From: Candidatus Zhuqueibacterota bacterium RBG_16_48_16
GTDB lineage: Bacteria; Zhuqueibacterota; Zhuqueibacteria; Residuimicrobiales; Sediminimicrobiaceae
Direction: 5' to 3'
Assembly: GCA_001771235.1 (NCBI GenBank)
Contig: METF01000179.1
Location: 1,993-16,018 of the forward strand
DNA length: 14,026 bases
Part shown: positions 6,414 through 14,026 of the stretch, in pieces
How positions within the stretch are numbered: position 1 is the first letter of the stretch
Layout of the letters: the number at the start of each line of letters is the position of its first letter
The notes under the pieces: model-generated
Told to the model about the DNA's origin: nothing
Database searches by the model: none
The model's input: the letters and a program-made list of their open reading frames with translations, nothing else
Program-made: the position numbers and the translations under genes

Positions 6414-8186
6414 ATGCGACACTTATTTACAGTGGTATTCGTGCTGAGCCTTTGCCTGGCTATGGCCGGAAGCGGTCTGTATGCCGCAGGACACGAGGAT
6501 CCGCCTTATCTGCAAATTCAATCTGCAGAAAATCCGATCACCGTGGACGGAGTTTTAGATGAGACGGATTGGCAGCGCCGCTTCGATCATCTGGTATTCC
6601 GTCTCAATTTCAAGCCCGGCGATGTGGAGTATGACGTCACGGATGGAATTCTCGTCACCAGCAGTATTCCCTATGTGGATACGACTACCACCATCGTCAA
6701 GTTTTTGCATCACGGTCTGGACCTTTACATATCCATACAGTCCAATGACCAGTACGTGAATAAATGGGGTGGCAGTTGGGAAGGCGACGGACTTTTCATG
6801 AAGGTGAAGACGGCCGACGGCATTGATAAAGAATTCAAGCTGTATTTCAATCTGGCCGGGGCCGATCCGGACATCAATTTCGAGCCTCCCAGTGCCGAAG
6901 CCGGATTAGCCAAGGGTGTCAAAAATGCCGGCACGGTAGTCAATGATACCACTCAGGTGGACGCTGGCTATACGGCAGAGATGGTGATCCATCTGGATCA
7001 ATTGGGATACACGGATCCCTATGCGGAAGTGCCGGTGATAATCAACATCTTTGATCCGGACAAACAGACAGGCTCTGCCGGAGAAGAGTATAATATCGGT
7101 CCTTACCATAAGATGTGGTGGGGAAGCGAATGGGGCTCGGAATTCCGCATGCTGCGCCTGGCCGACTCACCGACAGCTTTGGCAATTACGACGAACGATG
7201 CCATTACCCTGGATGGCCAGCTCGACGAGGCTTTTTGGCAACACGCGGAGCAAATAGTCGTGGCCAAAGGCTCGCCTTCTTCTTCGGGTGGCTGGTACAT
7301 GCAGTGGGGTAATCCGGACAACGCCTACACGGATCAGAGCGAAGCCGTGATAAAATTCGCCCACAAGGGAACCGATTTGTACGTCGGCGTGGTCTCTAAC
7401 GATTCCTCCGTCTGCGAATGGTCTCCTGGCTGGGAAGCCGATGGTTTGTTCTTGTGGATGACCTTTAAGGGTGTTATTCCACAACCAGGCGAGCGAATGG
7501 AAGTCAAGAATATGTTCTTCGGCAATACCGTGGGTGATGTGGCCAAATTTGAGCTCAGTGCCAATGTGCCGACCGGTGGTGCGGAAGGAGCTTCTTTTGT
7601 TCCAACCGGAACCGTATCACACACGGAGACGAACGGCGCGGATGATGGCTATTCGTTGGAAGTCGTGATACACACCGACATGTTCGGCTATAGCGACGGC
7701 GACACGGTGAAGCTGAGCACGGTGATTTGGGACATGGATTACTCTTCGGCCGATGCCTACAGTGCTAATCTCTCGGATTATGCACCGAATTGGTGGGGCA
7801 CCCAATGGGTGGATATGAATTTTGAAAAATACTACATGTATCGCGGAGTTATTCTTTCGCAGCAAACAGCGGTTGAATCCAAGGGCAAGCCATCAGTCGC
7901 CTTGGTTGATGGATACTCTTTGAATCAAAACTATCCCAATCCCTTCAATCCATCCACGACCATCGAATATGAGTTAGCAAAGCTCTCTTCGGTCAAGATC
8001 GAGATCTACAGTGTATTGGGTGAGAAGGTAAATACCATCTTTGACGGCAAACAAGAATCCGGCATGCATAAAGTCGTGTGGGATGGTAAGGATAGCTCCG
8101 GCCGTGCAGTAGCCGCAGGCGTTTATTTGTACAAACTAACCACGTCGGAATTTAGCCAAACCAGAAAAATGATATTTGTTAAGTGA
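6414..8186 (+). CDS. Secreted protein with two CBM9/DOMON-like modules and T9SS-type sorting domain
   Basis: The 590 residues begin with a Sec signal peptide (about 1-25, ending LYAAG). Two homologous beta-sandwich modules follow. One starts at ITVDGVLDETDWQ (residue 42) and the other at ITLDGQLDEAFWQ (residue 264). Both contain the series IVKF or VIKF, DLYISIQSND or DLYVGVVSND, SWEGDGLF or GWEADGLF, and a Trp-rich WWG segment near the end. This pattern is typical of CBM9/DOMON-like carbohydrate- or ligand-binding domains. Residues from about 505, starting NYPNPFNPSTTIEY and ending FSQTRKMIFVK, are a T9SS type A-like (FlgD-Ig-like) C-terminal domain, implying export and surface attachment. 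AAGGAGGA at 6403-6410 is a very strong ribosome binding site. I see no catalytic motif, so I infer a binding or structural surface role linked to the uptake locus. Confidence 0.85.
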   Translation: MRHLFTVVFVLSLCLAMAGSGLYAAGHEDPPYLQIQSAENPITVDGVLDETDWQRRFDHLVFRLNFKPGDVEYDVTDGILVTSSIPYVDTTTTIVKFLHHGLDLYISIQSNDQYVNKWGGSWEGDGLFMKVKTADGIDKEFKLYFNLAGADPDINFEPPSAEAGLAKGVKNAGTVVNDTTQVDAGYTAEMVIHLDQLGYTDPYAEVPVIINIFDPDKQTGSAGEEYNIGPYHKMWWGSEWGSEFRMLRLADSPTALAITTNDAITLDGQLDEAFWQHAEQIVVAKGSPSSSGGWYMQWGNPDNAYTDQSEAVIKFAHKGTDLYVGVVSNDSSVCEWSPGWEADGLFLWMTFKGVIPQPGERMEVKNMFFGNTVGDVAKFELSANVPTGGAEGASFVPTGTVSHTETNGADDGYSLEVVIHTDMFGYSDGDTVKLSTVIWDMDYSSADAYSANLSDYAPNWWGTQWVDMNFEKYYMYRGVILSQQTAVESKGKPSVALVDGYSLNQNYPNPFNPSTTIEYELAKLSSVKIEIYSVLGEKVNTIFDGKQESGMHKVVWDGKDSSGRAVAAGVYLYKLTTSEFSQTRKMIFVK

Positions 8187-8228
8187 GATGTACGCCTCTG
8201 TAAACCTCAAAGGTCCTTGAGACCTTTG

Positions 8229-8316
8229 GAGACTGTCGAAAATTCCTTAAGATGATGAGTTGTAGTCCACTTTCAAAGTGGGCTACAACTTTGAAAAGTA
8301 CATTTTCGACAGTCTC
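8229..8316. mobile_element. MITE-like element, 88 bp, with perfect 15-bp terminal inverted repeats
   Basis: The ends GAGACTGTCGAAAAT (8229-8243) and ATTTTCGACAGTCTC (8302-8316) are perfect reverse complements. TTG lies directly outside each end (8226-8228 and 8317-8319), fitting a 3-bp target duplication. The element carries no gene, so any movement would need a transposase supplied elsewhere. It interrupts an older palindrome, which marks its borders independently of its own repeats. I cannot assign it to a transposase family. Confidence 0.75.
8258..8290. repeat. Internal hairpin of the MITE-like element
   Basis: AGTTGTAGTCCACTT at 8258-8272 pairs with AAGTGGGCTACAACT at 8276-8290 around TCA, with one G-T pair in 15. 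With the terminal repeats, most of the 88-bp element can fold into one long hairpin, as is usual for palindromic MITEs. Confidence 0.75.
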
Positions 8317-8326
8317 TTGAGGTTTA

Positions 8327-8431
8327 CAATTGACAATTAGCAATTGATCGTTGACTATTGACAATTGAAAACGATCAATGACCAACGATCAATTGTCATT
8401 TATCCATGGTCAACGGTCAATTGTCAATTTA
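8327..8431. repeat. Degenerate 7-bp-periodic array (15 units), CAATTGA/CAATTGT type
   Basis: From 8327 the sequence can be cut into fifteen consecutive heptamers without any indel. Eleven begin with CA and the commonest are CAATTGA and CAATTGT. The left part favours units ending TGA, and from about 8369 units ending in T dominate. The array starts at the end of the split palindrome and ends 63 bp before the receptor start codon. It contains several TTGACA words simply as a consequence of the repeat, so these should not be read as -35 boxes. The rest of the gap up to 8494 shows nothing beyond the receptor's ribosome binding site. Confidence 0.8.
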
Positions 8432-8494
8432 AAGTCGGACAGTAAAACGAGAATTTACCGCGCAAAACCACTACCTCATAACGGCGGTTCTGCT

Positions 8495-11173
8495 ATGAAT
8501 AGATACAAGCTTCCCCAACGACTCAGGCTGATAACGGCTTGCCTTGGAATTTTTGTTTCCGTTGCTTGGGCAGGGCAGACAGGAAAAATCAGCGGCAAGG
8601 TCATTGATGCAGCTTCGGGCGATCCGCTGCCTGGAGCCAACATTCTGATTGAAGGCACGTCCCTCGGTGCGGCCTCTGATCTGGAAGGCTATTATTTTAT
8701 CATCAACATTTCGCCTGGAACTTATACCATCAGCTCCGGCATGATCGGATATCAAAAAATGCGCGTAGAAAATGTCAAGGTTGCTGTGGATCGCACTACG
8801 ACCATGGATTTCAAGCTGAAGCAAACGGTGTTGGATCTTGGCGAATCGATCACAGTGGTCGCCGAGCGGCCGCTTGTTCAAAAAGACCTGACAGCCACCG
8901 CCTCATCCGTCGCTGCCGAAGAAATCCAGTTGATGCCGGTGGAAAGCGTGCAGGACATTCTGCAATTGCAGGCCGGCATCATCCAGGACAGCAATGGCGA
9001 CTTGCACATCCGCGGCGGTCGCACCAGCGAAATCGCCTACATGGTGGACGGCGTATCGGTTTCCGATCCGTATTCTGGCAAAATCGCCGTCAATATAAAC
9101 CAAGAGGCTATTCAAGAGATAAAGGTCATCAGTGGGACTTTTAACGCCGAGTATGGTAAGGTCATGTCCGGAGTTGTCGAGGTGGTGACCAAGGAGCCGG
9201 AGAGTCGTTTTCAAGCAGGCGGTTCCTTTTATCTCGGAGATTATCTCAGCTCCGACAAGACCACATTCTACAATATAGATGATCTGAATCCAGCCGCTAT
9301 TTACAACACACAGATTTATCTAACCGGCCCGGCTCCCGTTTTTGGCAACAAGCTAAGTTACTATCTTTCGCTCCGAAAATACTACAATGATGGCTGGCTT
9401 TATGGGCAGCGAAGATATAATCCCACGGATTCCTCCAATTTCCAAAGCCCGGATGCCATCTACGAAGAGAGTAGTGGCGATAATCAACCGGTTGCCCTCA
9501 ATGACAACCTGCAATATTTCGCCAACGCCAAGTTAGTCTACAAACTCAGCCTCGCCATTAAGCTTAACTATAGCTTCTTGGGCGACCTTTCCGAGTTGCA
9601 ATACTATGACCATTTATACAAATACAATCCGGACGGTCACTTGAGCAATCATCAATATGGCTATACCCATATTGTAAATTGGAATCACATGCTCTCGCCT
9701 TCTGCATTTTACACTTTTAATCTTTCGCAGTATTATATGAATTTCAAATCTCATTTATACAAGGACCTCGAAGACCCGCGCTATGCGGATCCGGTGCTGT
9801 TACGCAACCGCGAGGATGTTTATAGCTTCCTTACCGGCGGCACCAGAATGACGCATTTCGAGAGGTCTACCACCGTGAGCACAGCGAAACTGGATTTGAC
9901 TTCTCAATTGACAAAGATGCACCAGATCAAAACCGGGTTAGAATTCAAACATAACCAAATAGAGGTGCTGAGCCAGCTCGCCTATTATAATGGCGTACCG
10001 GGTGGTGGTTATTTTAGCGTGGAGGACTATTTTAACTTTGGCATCAATAAGCACGAGCCGGTGGAGGTTGCCGCCTATCTACAGGACAAGATCGAGCTGA
10101 AAAATATGACGGTGAACGCGGGACTGCGCTACGATTATTTTAATTCTCGCGGCAAAGTTCCGACGGACCTGCGCGATCCTTCCAACGAGCATCAGCGAGA
10201 GAAAGGCTATGTCGACGCGGCAACGAAACAGCAGTTTAGTCCGCGCATTGGTATCGCTTTTCCCATCTCGGCCAGCGGTGTGGTGCACACTTCCTACGGG
10301 CATTTTTTCCAAATTCCGCCCTATGAATACTTGTACGTCAATCCACGCTTTGCGGTGGCGCCAGGCGGGCTGAGCACGAGAATGGGCAACGCAAATCTGG
10401 AGCCACAGTCTACCGTGATTTACGAGGTCGGCTTCCAACAGGAATTGCTCAATCAAATCGGCATCGATGTAACCGGCTTTTACAAAGATGCGCGCAACCT
10501 GCTCGGAGCGAACATTTATGAGACCTATGTCTTGGGCGACCGTTACGCTCGCTACGAAAACCTGGATTATGGCAACATTCGCGGCATCACCTTGTCGGTG
10601 AATAAGCGCCCTACGGTAGCCGATCATCTCACGGTTTCTTTCGATTATACATACCAAACGGCGGAGGGCAATGCTTCAGATCCGGATCATGAATTCTATA
10701 ATAAGCAATCCACGCCGCCGAAAAAGAGCAACATCCAAGTGGTGCCGCTCAATTGGGATCAACAGCACACCATCAACCTGGTTCTCTCCTATAACAATCC
10801 AAAGCTTTTTGGCGTCGGTTTGATTGGCCAGTTCCAAAGCGGATTACCTTATACGCCGGCCATTCAGAGTATGGAGACCACCTTTGAAAATAGCGGTCGC
10901 AAGCCGATGAACTACAATGTGGATTTGCGTCTATTCAAGCAGGTGCGTTTGGGAAAAATGCAGAACACCATTTTTCTCAAAGTCTACAACCTGTTCGATC
11001 GCAGAAATGAGATCACCGTCTATGACGATACCGGACGAGCGGCATATTCGCTGGTCAGCCATTACATCAGCGAACGTCAGGGCCATGTGAATAGTCTGGA
11101 GGAATGGCTGAAGCGTCCGGATTATTATTCCGAGCCGCGTAAGGTAGTGGTTGGTGTTGATTTTGAGCTATGA
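8495..11173 (+). CDS. TonB-dependent outer-membrane receptor with CarboxypepD_reg-like domain
   Basis: This 892-residue outer-membrane protein should import a ligand using TonB energy. A signal peptide covers residues 1-26 (ending SVAWA). A carboxypeptidase-regulatory-like domain follows at about 28-112 (GKISGKVIDAASGDPLPGAN). A TonB-box-like ITVVA is at 119-123. The plug domain, about 124-231, includes RGGRTSEIAYMVDGVSV from 173 and NAEYGKVMSGVVEVVTKE from 217. The rest is a beta barrel ending KVVVGVDFEL. The frame is open back to an ATG at 8378, but that start lies inside a repeat array and would bury the signal peptide. I chose the ATG at 8495, with GGCGG at 8483-8487 as a modest ribosome binding site. 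No SusD-like partner is adjacent, unlike classical Bacteroidota Sus loci. Linkage to the sugar ABC operon and LacI gene suggests, but does not prove, an oligosaccharide ligand. Confidence 0.92.
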   Translation: MNRYKLPQRLRLITACLGIFVSVAWAGQTGKISGKVIDAASGDPLPGANILIEGTSLGAASDLEGYYFIINISPGTYTISSGMIGYQKMRVENVKVAVDRTTTMDFKLKQTVLDLGESITVVAERPLVQKDLTATASSVAAEEIQLMPVESVQDILQLQAGIIQDSNGDLHIRGGRTSEIAYMVDGVSVSDPYSGKIAVNINQEAIQEIKVISGTFNAEYGKVMSGVVEVVTKEPESRFQAGGSFYLGDYLSSDKTTFYNIDDLNPAAIYNTQIYLTGPAPVFGNKLSYYLSLRKYYNDGWLYGQRRYNPTDSSNFQSPDAIYEESSGDNQPVALNDNLQYFANAKLVYKLSLAIKLNYSFLGDLSELQYYDHLYKYNPDGHLSNHQYGYTHIVNWNHMLSPSAFYTFNLSQYYMNFKSHLYKDLEDPRYADPVLLRNREDVYSFLTGGTRMTHFERSTTVSTAKLDLTSQLTKMHQIKTGLEFKHNQIEVLSQLAYYNGVPGGGYFSVEDYFNFGINKHEPVEVAAYLQDKIELKNMTVNAGLRYDYFNSRGKVPTDLRDPSNEHQREKGYVDAATKQQFSPRIGIAFPISASGVVHTSYGHFFQIPPYEYLYVNPRFAVAPGGLSTRMGNANLEPQSTVIYEVGFQQELLNQIGIDVTGFYKDARNLLGANIYETYVLGDRYARYENLDYGNIRGITLSVNKRPTVADHLTVSFDYTYQTAEGNASDPDHEFYNKQSTPPKKSNIQVVPLNWDQQHTINLVLSYNNPKLFGVGLIGQFQSGLPYTPAIQSMETTFENSGRKPMNYNVDLRLFKQVRLGKMQNTIFLKVYNLFDRRNEITVYDDTGRAAYSLVSHYISERQGHVNSLEEWLKRPDYYSEPRKVVVGVDFEL

Positions 11174-11175
11174 AG

Positions 11176-11245
11176 CAGTGAGCAGTTGTCAGCACGCAGT
11201 CGCCAATGAACAAGCAGCATGCAGCTCGACCGATGCCAACTGCCA
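11176..11245. repeat. Second degenerate 7-bp-periodic array (about 10 units), CAG-rich
   Basis: Starting 3 bp after the receptor stop codon, the sequence divides into heptamers CAGTGAG, CAGTTGT, CAGCACG and so on. The first seven units (to 11224) all begin with CA. Three further, more degenerate units follow, the last two sharing TGCCA in phase. The period equals that of the array before the receptor gene, but the unit composition is richer in G and C. The array ends 23 bp before the next start codon. Confidence 0.65.
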
Positions 11246-11268
11246 ACAATTATAAAAGGTCTCGTTGT

Positions 11269-14026
11269 ATGAAACGAAAAGCATTTTTCTCCCTGGTCAT
11301 TTTAGCCGGTGCCTGTTGCCTCTTTGCGCAAAGCACGGTGCCCGCAAACCAACGGGGCGATCGCAAATTTCGCAAAGAGGGCATCCATAACGGCAATCTG
11401 GTGGAAAGCCTGTTTTATAGTTTCGGTGAAGTAGCCTGGTGGGGACGCCAACCTTCCGGCGTTTGGCCCAGAGGTAGCGGGCATTCCTACATGGATGGCA
11501 TTACACCGCTCATCGTCACCGAAGTAGTCGACAGCAAAGGCGACACCATCCACTTGTGCGAAGCCGGCTATCGCGAGCTGATGGATGTTTCACCGAATGG
11601 CGTAGAACGAGGCTGGCAGCCGCGCCCCGGCTACGCCAATCCCAATCAAGATCAGATCGCCATGAGCGATAATCCCATTTCCTGGCCCGGCAGTTGGTCG
11701 GACAAGGACGCCAGTTGGAACGGCTATTGGAACGGCTATTTTGGCAAGCGCACCAATGCCGACCAGGAGAGCTACTTTGTCATGGACGATAATTCCGACG
11801 ATGCCCATGACTTTTACCCGGATTCCACAGATCACTCCCGTCGCGGATTGGGCACGCGAGTTGGAGTGCGCGGCTTTCAGTGGTCGAATGTGCTGGCAGA
11901 GGATTTGATTTTCTGGCACTACGACATCACTAATGAAGGCACAACGCCTTACCCGAAAATGATTTTTGGCATGTACGTTGACGTGGGCGTCGGCGGGCAG
12001 TACGATTCCAACGACGATAATGCCTCTTTCCAATTAGTGGACGATATTACCTATTCCTGGGATACCAACGGGATCGGCCAAAGCGGCTGGGGACCCACTG
12101 GCTGGTGCGGCTATGCGTTTCTGGAAAGCCCCGGAAATCCCTTTAACGGCATTGACGATGATGGAGACGGGGAAGCCGGAAGCCCGACCATTACAGAGGA
12201 TAAGCTGGTGGGCGAAATTCCTGCTAATGGGATCGATGACAACAATAACGGTTTGGTGGATGAAGCCTCACTTCATCTCGGCTTCAAGTACGCGGATGGC
12301 ATCGACAATGATGGTAATGGACAAATTGATGAAATGATCGACGAGCGCCGGGATGACGGAATTGATAACGATCAAGATTGGAATCCCGAGCGCGACGACG
12401 TGGGCGCTGATGGCTTGTCCGGTAGCGGAGATTTGGGCGAAGGCGACGGCCATCCCACTGCCGGCGAATCCAATTTCGACGCCACCGATAAGGACGAGTC
12501 CGATCAAATCGGTTTGACCGCATTCGACGTGTTCTATATCGGCACCGGCGTTGCTTTTTACAAGGATGATGAAATCTGGAATCGCGTCAGCTATAGTCAT
12601 TTTGATACCCAATTGCAAAACGGCAATATCGCTTTCCTCTATGGTTCCGGTCTGTTTCCCCTTAAGCCGCTACAAACCGAACGCTTTTCCGTCTGTCTGG
12701 TTTTTGGCGAAACGCTTGCCGATATTCAGCGCAATAAGCAAACCGTGCAAGACATTTACAACAACAACTATAATTTTGCCCGCCCCCCGGATAAGCCCAA
12801 GGTCTATGCCGTTGCGGGTGATAAAAAAGTTACATTATATTGGGATGACCGGGCCGAGAAAAGCTATGACGCTTTCTCCGATCCACCTTACGATTTCGAG
12901 GGCTACAAAATCTACAAGAGCACCGATCCGGGATTTCTCGATGCCCGAATTATCACCAATGCTTTCGGCGAAAAGACCTTTTTGCAGCCGGCTGCCCAGT
13001 TCGATATTCGCAATGAGGTGGAAGGTTTTTTCTCGTTGGATTATCAGGGCCTCAAAGTTTACATGGGCGACAACAAGGGGCTGGAGCATTCATGGGTCGA
13101 TACCGACGTCATCAACGGCAAAACTTATTATTATGCGGTTGTCTCCTACGACCGCGGCGACCCGGCGCTGAACATGTATCCTTCAGAATGCGGCCGGGTG
13201 ATCGTCAGAGATGTGAATGGCGATATCAAGCTGGATATGAACACCGTAGAGGGGACGCCTCAAGCTCCGGTTGCCGGCTATCAGGCGAGCGGCCTGCAGG
13301 ACAGCTTGCGACACGTTAGCGGCTATGCCACTGGACAATTGTGGATAAAAGTTTTCGACCCGTTGGCGGTCAAAGACCAGCAGACCTATCGCGCCACTTT
13401 TGACGATACCACCATCCCCGATAGCATCAGATATGATTTGGTAAACGTCACCAACTCTGCTTCGCCCGATACGATCACCAAGAACTCCACATTCTTGCAC
13501 GGTGAAGACTTTAATCCGCTTTTCGACGGCATGCGCTTTTTTGTCTTCAACGATAGCATAGAATGGCATAGCCAAAGGTCAGGTTGGACCAAGGGAAGCA
13601 CAAACTTGCCGGTGAATGTCGAGCATCGCTATAGCTTCCCCAAACGCCGTTCCGGCTATCCGTCCGGTTTTGAGATTCGCTTTGGCGTTCAGGATACCAG
13701 TTGGTGGTTTGTACCGCGATTTCCCGTCAATTTCACGGTATGGGATGTGTACGAAAATAAAAAACTGGTTTTCGCGTTGGAAGAGCCGAATGCGGCCGCT
13801 CGGGACAGTAGTGTGTCACCGGGCGATTATATCCGAATCATCATCAGAGATGGCAGCATTCCCCGGGAAATCTGGCGCGTCAATTTTTTGGACCCTGTAG
13901 GCGGAGCTACTCCGGTGCTGCCCAAAGATGGAGATGTCCTTTCCGTCCGCATCAAGACTCCTTTCCGTACCGGGGATGTTTACGAATTTGCTACCGTGGC
14001 AGCGCACGTCGACCGACAATCGGCCA
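11269..14026 (+). CDS. Large secreted protein with acidic calcium-binding-like repeats and FnIII-like domain (3' end outside window)
   Basis: The frame is open for 919 codons from the ATG at 11269 to the right edge, with no stop, so the gene is truncated only by the window. AAAAGG at 11254-11259 is a ribosome binding site 9 nt upstream. Residues 1-20 are a Sec signal peptide (MKRKAFFSLVILAGACCLFA). A Trp/Tyr/Gly-rich region follows. At about 293-373 there are four acidic loops, NGIDDDGDG, NGIDDNNNGLVDE, DGIDNDGNGQIDE and DGIDNDQDWN, resembling thrombospondin-3 or dockerin calcium loops. A fibronectin III-like domain spans about 505-625 (KPKVYAVAGDKKVTLYWDD through GKTYYYAVVSYDRG). No catalytic motif is visible. 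Position directly after the receptor suggests an outer-surface partner; a sorting domain may lie beyond the edge. I do not recognise a named family. Confidence 0.85.
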   Translation, partial: MKRKAFFSLVILAGACCLFAQSTVPANQRGDRKFRKEGIHNGNLVESLFYSFGEVAWWGRQPSGVWPRGSGHSYMDGITPLIVTEVVDSKGDTIHLCEAGYRELMDVSPNGVERGWQPRPGYANPNQDQIAMSDNPISWPGSWSDKDASWNGYWNGYFGKRTNADQESYFVMDDNSDDAHDFYPDSTDHSRRGLGTRVGVRGFQWSNVLAEDLIFWHYDITNEGTTPYPKMIFGMYVDVGVGGQYDSNDDNASFQLVDDITYSWDTNGIGQSGWGPTGWCGYAFLESPGNPFNGIDDDGDGEAGSPTITEDKLVGEIPANGIDDNNNGLVDEASLHLGFKYADGIDNDGNGQIDEMIDERRDDGIDNDQDWNPERDDVGADGLSGSGDLGEGDGHPTAGESNFDATDKDESDQIGLTAFDVFYIGTGVAFYKDDEIWNRVSYSHFDTQLQNGNIAFLYGSGLFPLKPLQTERFSVCLVFGETLADIQRNKQTVQDIYNNNYNFARPPDKPKVYAVAGDKKVTLYWDDRAEKSYDAFSDPPYDFEGYKIYKSTDPGFLDARIITNAFGEKTFLQPAAQFDIRNEVEGFFSLDYQGLKVYMGDNKGLEHSWVDTDVINGKTYYYAVVSYDRGDPALNMYPSECGRVIVRDVNGDIKLDMNTVEGTPQAPVAGYQASGLQDSLRHVSGYATGQLWIKVFDPLAVKDQQTYRATFDDTTIPDSIRYDLVNVTNSASPDTITKNSTFLHGEDFNPLFDGMRFFVFNDSIEWHSQRSGWTKGSTNLPVNVEHRYSFPKRRSGYPSGFEIRFGVQDTSWWFVPRFPVNFTVWDVYENKKLVFALEEPNAAARDSSVSPGDYIRIIIRDGSIPREIWRVNFLDPVGGATPVLPKDGDVLSVRIKTPFRTGDVYEFATVAAHVDRQSA

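Larger units (their letters stand above)
8199..8328. repeat. Palindromic repeat split by an inserted element
   Basis: TGTAAACCTCAAAGGTC at 8199-8215, loop CTTGA, then GACCTTTG at 8221-8228 forms a hairpin whose right arm stops short. The missing AGGTTTACA appears at 8320-8328. Removing the 91 bp at 8229-8319 restores a perfect 17-bp inverted repeat with a 5-nt loop. The hairpin begins 12 nt after the stop codon of the surface protein, so the original may have served as a transcript end or stability element. It lacks a T-run on either strand. Confidence 0.8.

Noticed and set aside
8330..8363. Promoters inferred from TTGACA words in the heptamer array
   Set aside because: The words arise from the repeat unit itself, and no -10 element stands at a suitable distance.
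8327..8431. CRISPR array
   Set aside because: The units are 7 bp, degenerate and contiguous, with no spacers of CRISPR size and no cas genes.
8378..8494. N-terminal extension of the TonB receptor starting at the ATG at 8378
   Set aside because: This start lies inside the 7-bp-periodic repeat and would put 39 residues before a normal signal peptide. The ATG at 8495 gives a standard secreted start.
10079..10657. 192-codon antisense frame inside the TonB receptor
   Set aside because: It lies fully within the beta-barrel coding region, has no family features and no upstream signals.
11590..12033. Antisense frames and a 206-codon plus-strand frame (12551-13171) within the last gene
   Set aside because: The 919-codon frame from 11269 has signal peptide, ribosome binding site and domain structure; these frames are its shadows.

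Overview
The window looks like a chromosomal carbohydrate-uptake locus from a Gram-negative bacterium of the FCB superphylum. A lineage such as candidate phylum KSB1 or Calditrichota fits best. The evidence is a surface protein ending in a T9SS type A-like sorting domain (the YPNPFNP signature), a TonB-dependent receptor with an N-terminal carboxypeptidase-regulatory-like domain, and a large secreted protein carrying GIDNDGNG-type acidic repeats. The phylum assignment is inference. I see no rRNA, tRNA, CRISPR array or full-length transposase.

Left part (1-5000). A MalK/UgpC-type ABC ATPase is on the minus strand. It diverges from a plus-strand operon encoding a lipoprotein sugar-binding protein and two MalF/MalG-type permeases. 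Together these make a complete CUT1-type sugar importer. Between the two transcription units lies a decayed YefM-YoeB toxin-antitoxin pair. The antitoxin has a locatable frameshift, and the toxin has lost its catalytic C-terminus.

Middle part (5000-8200). A LacI/GalR-family repressor starts at a GTG. It is preceded by a good sigma70-like promoter, two near-identical operators and a small dyad between them, which suggests autoregulation. Next comes a secreted protein made of two tandem CBM9/DOMON-like beta-sandwich modules and a T9SS-type C-terminal domain. It has a strong ribosome binding site and may share the repressor's transcript.

Right part (8200-14026). A short intergenic region holds a nested structure: an 88-bp MITE-like element sits inside an otherwise perfect 17-bp-arm palindrome. 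A 105-bp degenerate array with a strict 7-bp period follows. Then come a TonB-dependent outer-membrane receptor, a second and compositionally different 7-bp-periodic array, and a large secreted protein with acidic calcium-binding-like repeats and a fibronectin III-like domain. That last gene runs off the right edge.

A plausible model is as follows. The receptor moves an oligosaccharide across the outer membrane, aided by the two secreted proteins. The lipoprotein and permeases, powered by the ATPase, move it across the inner membrane, and the LacI-type protein senses the sugar. The substrate cannot be read from the sequence, and no glycoside hydrolase or SusD homologue is present here. The most unusual observations are the nested palindrome and MITE, the paired heptameric arrays before the two outer-membrane genes, and the broken toxin-antitoxin remnant.
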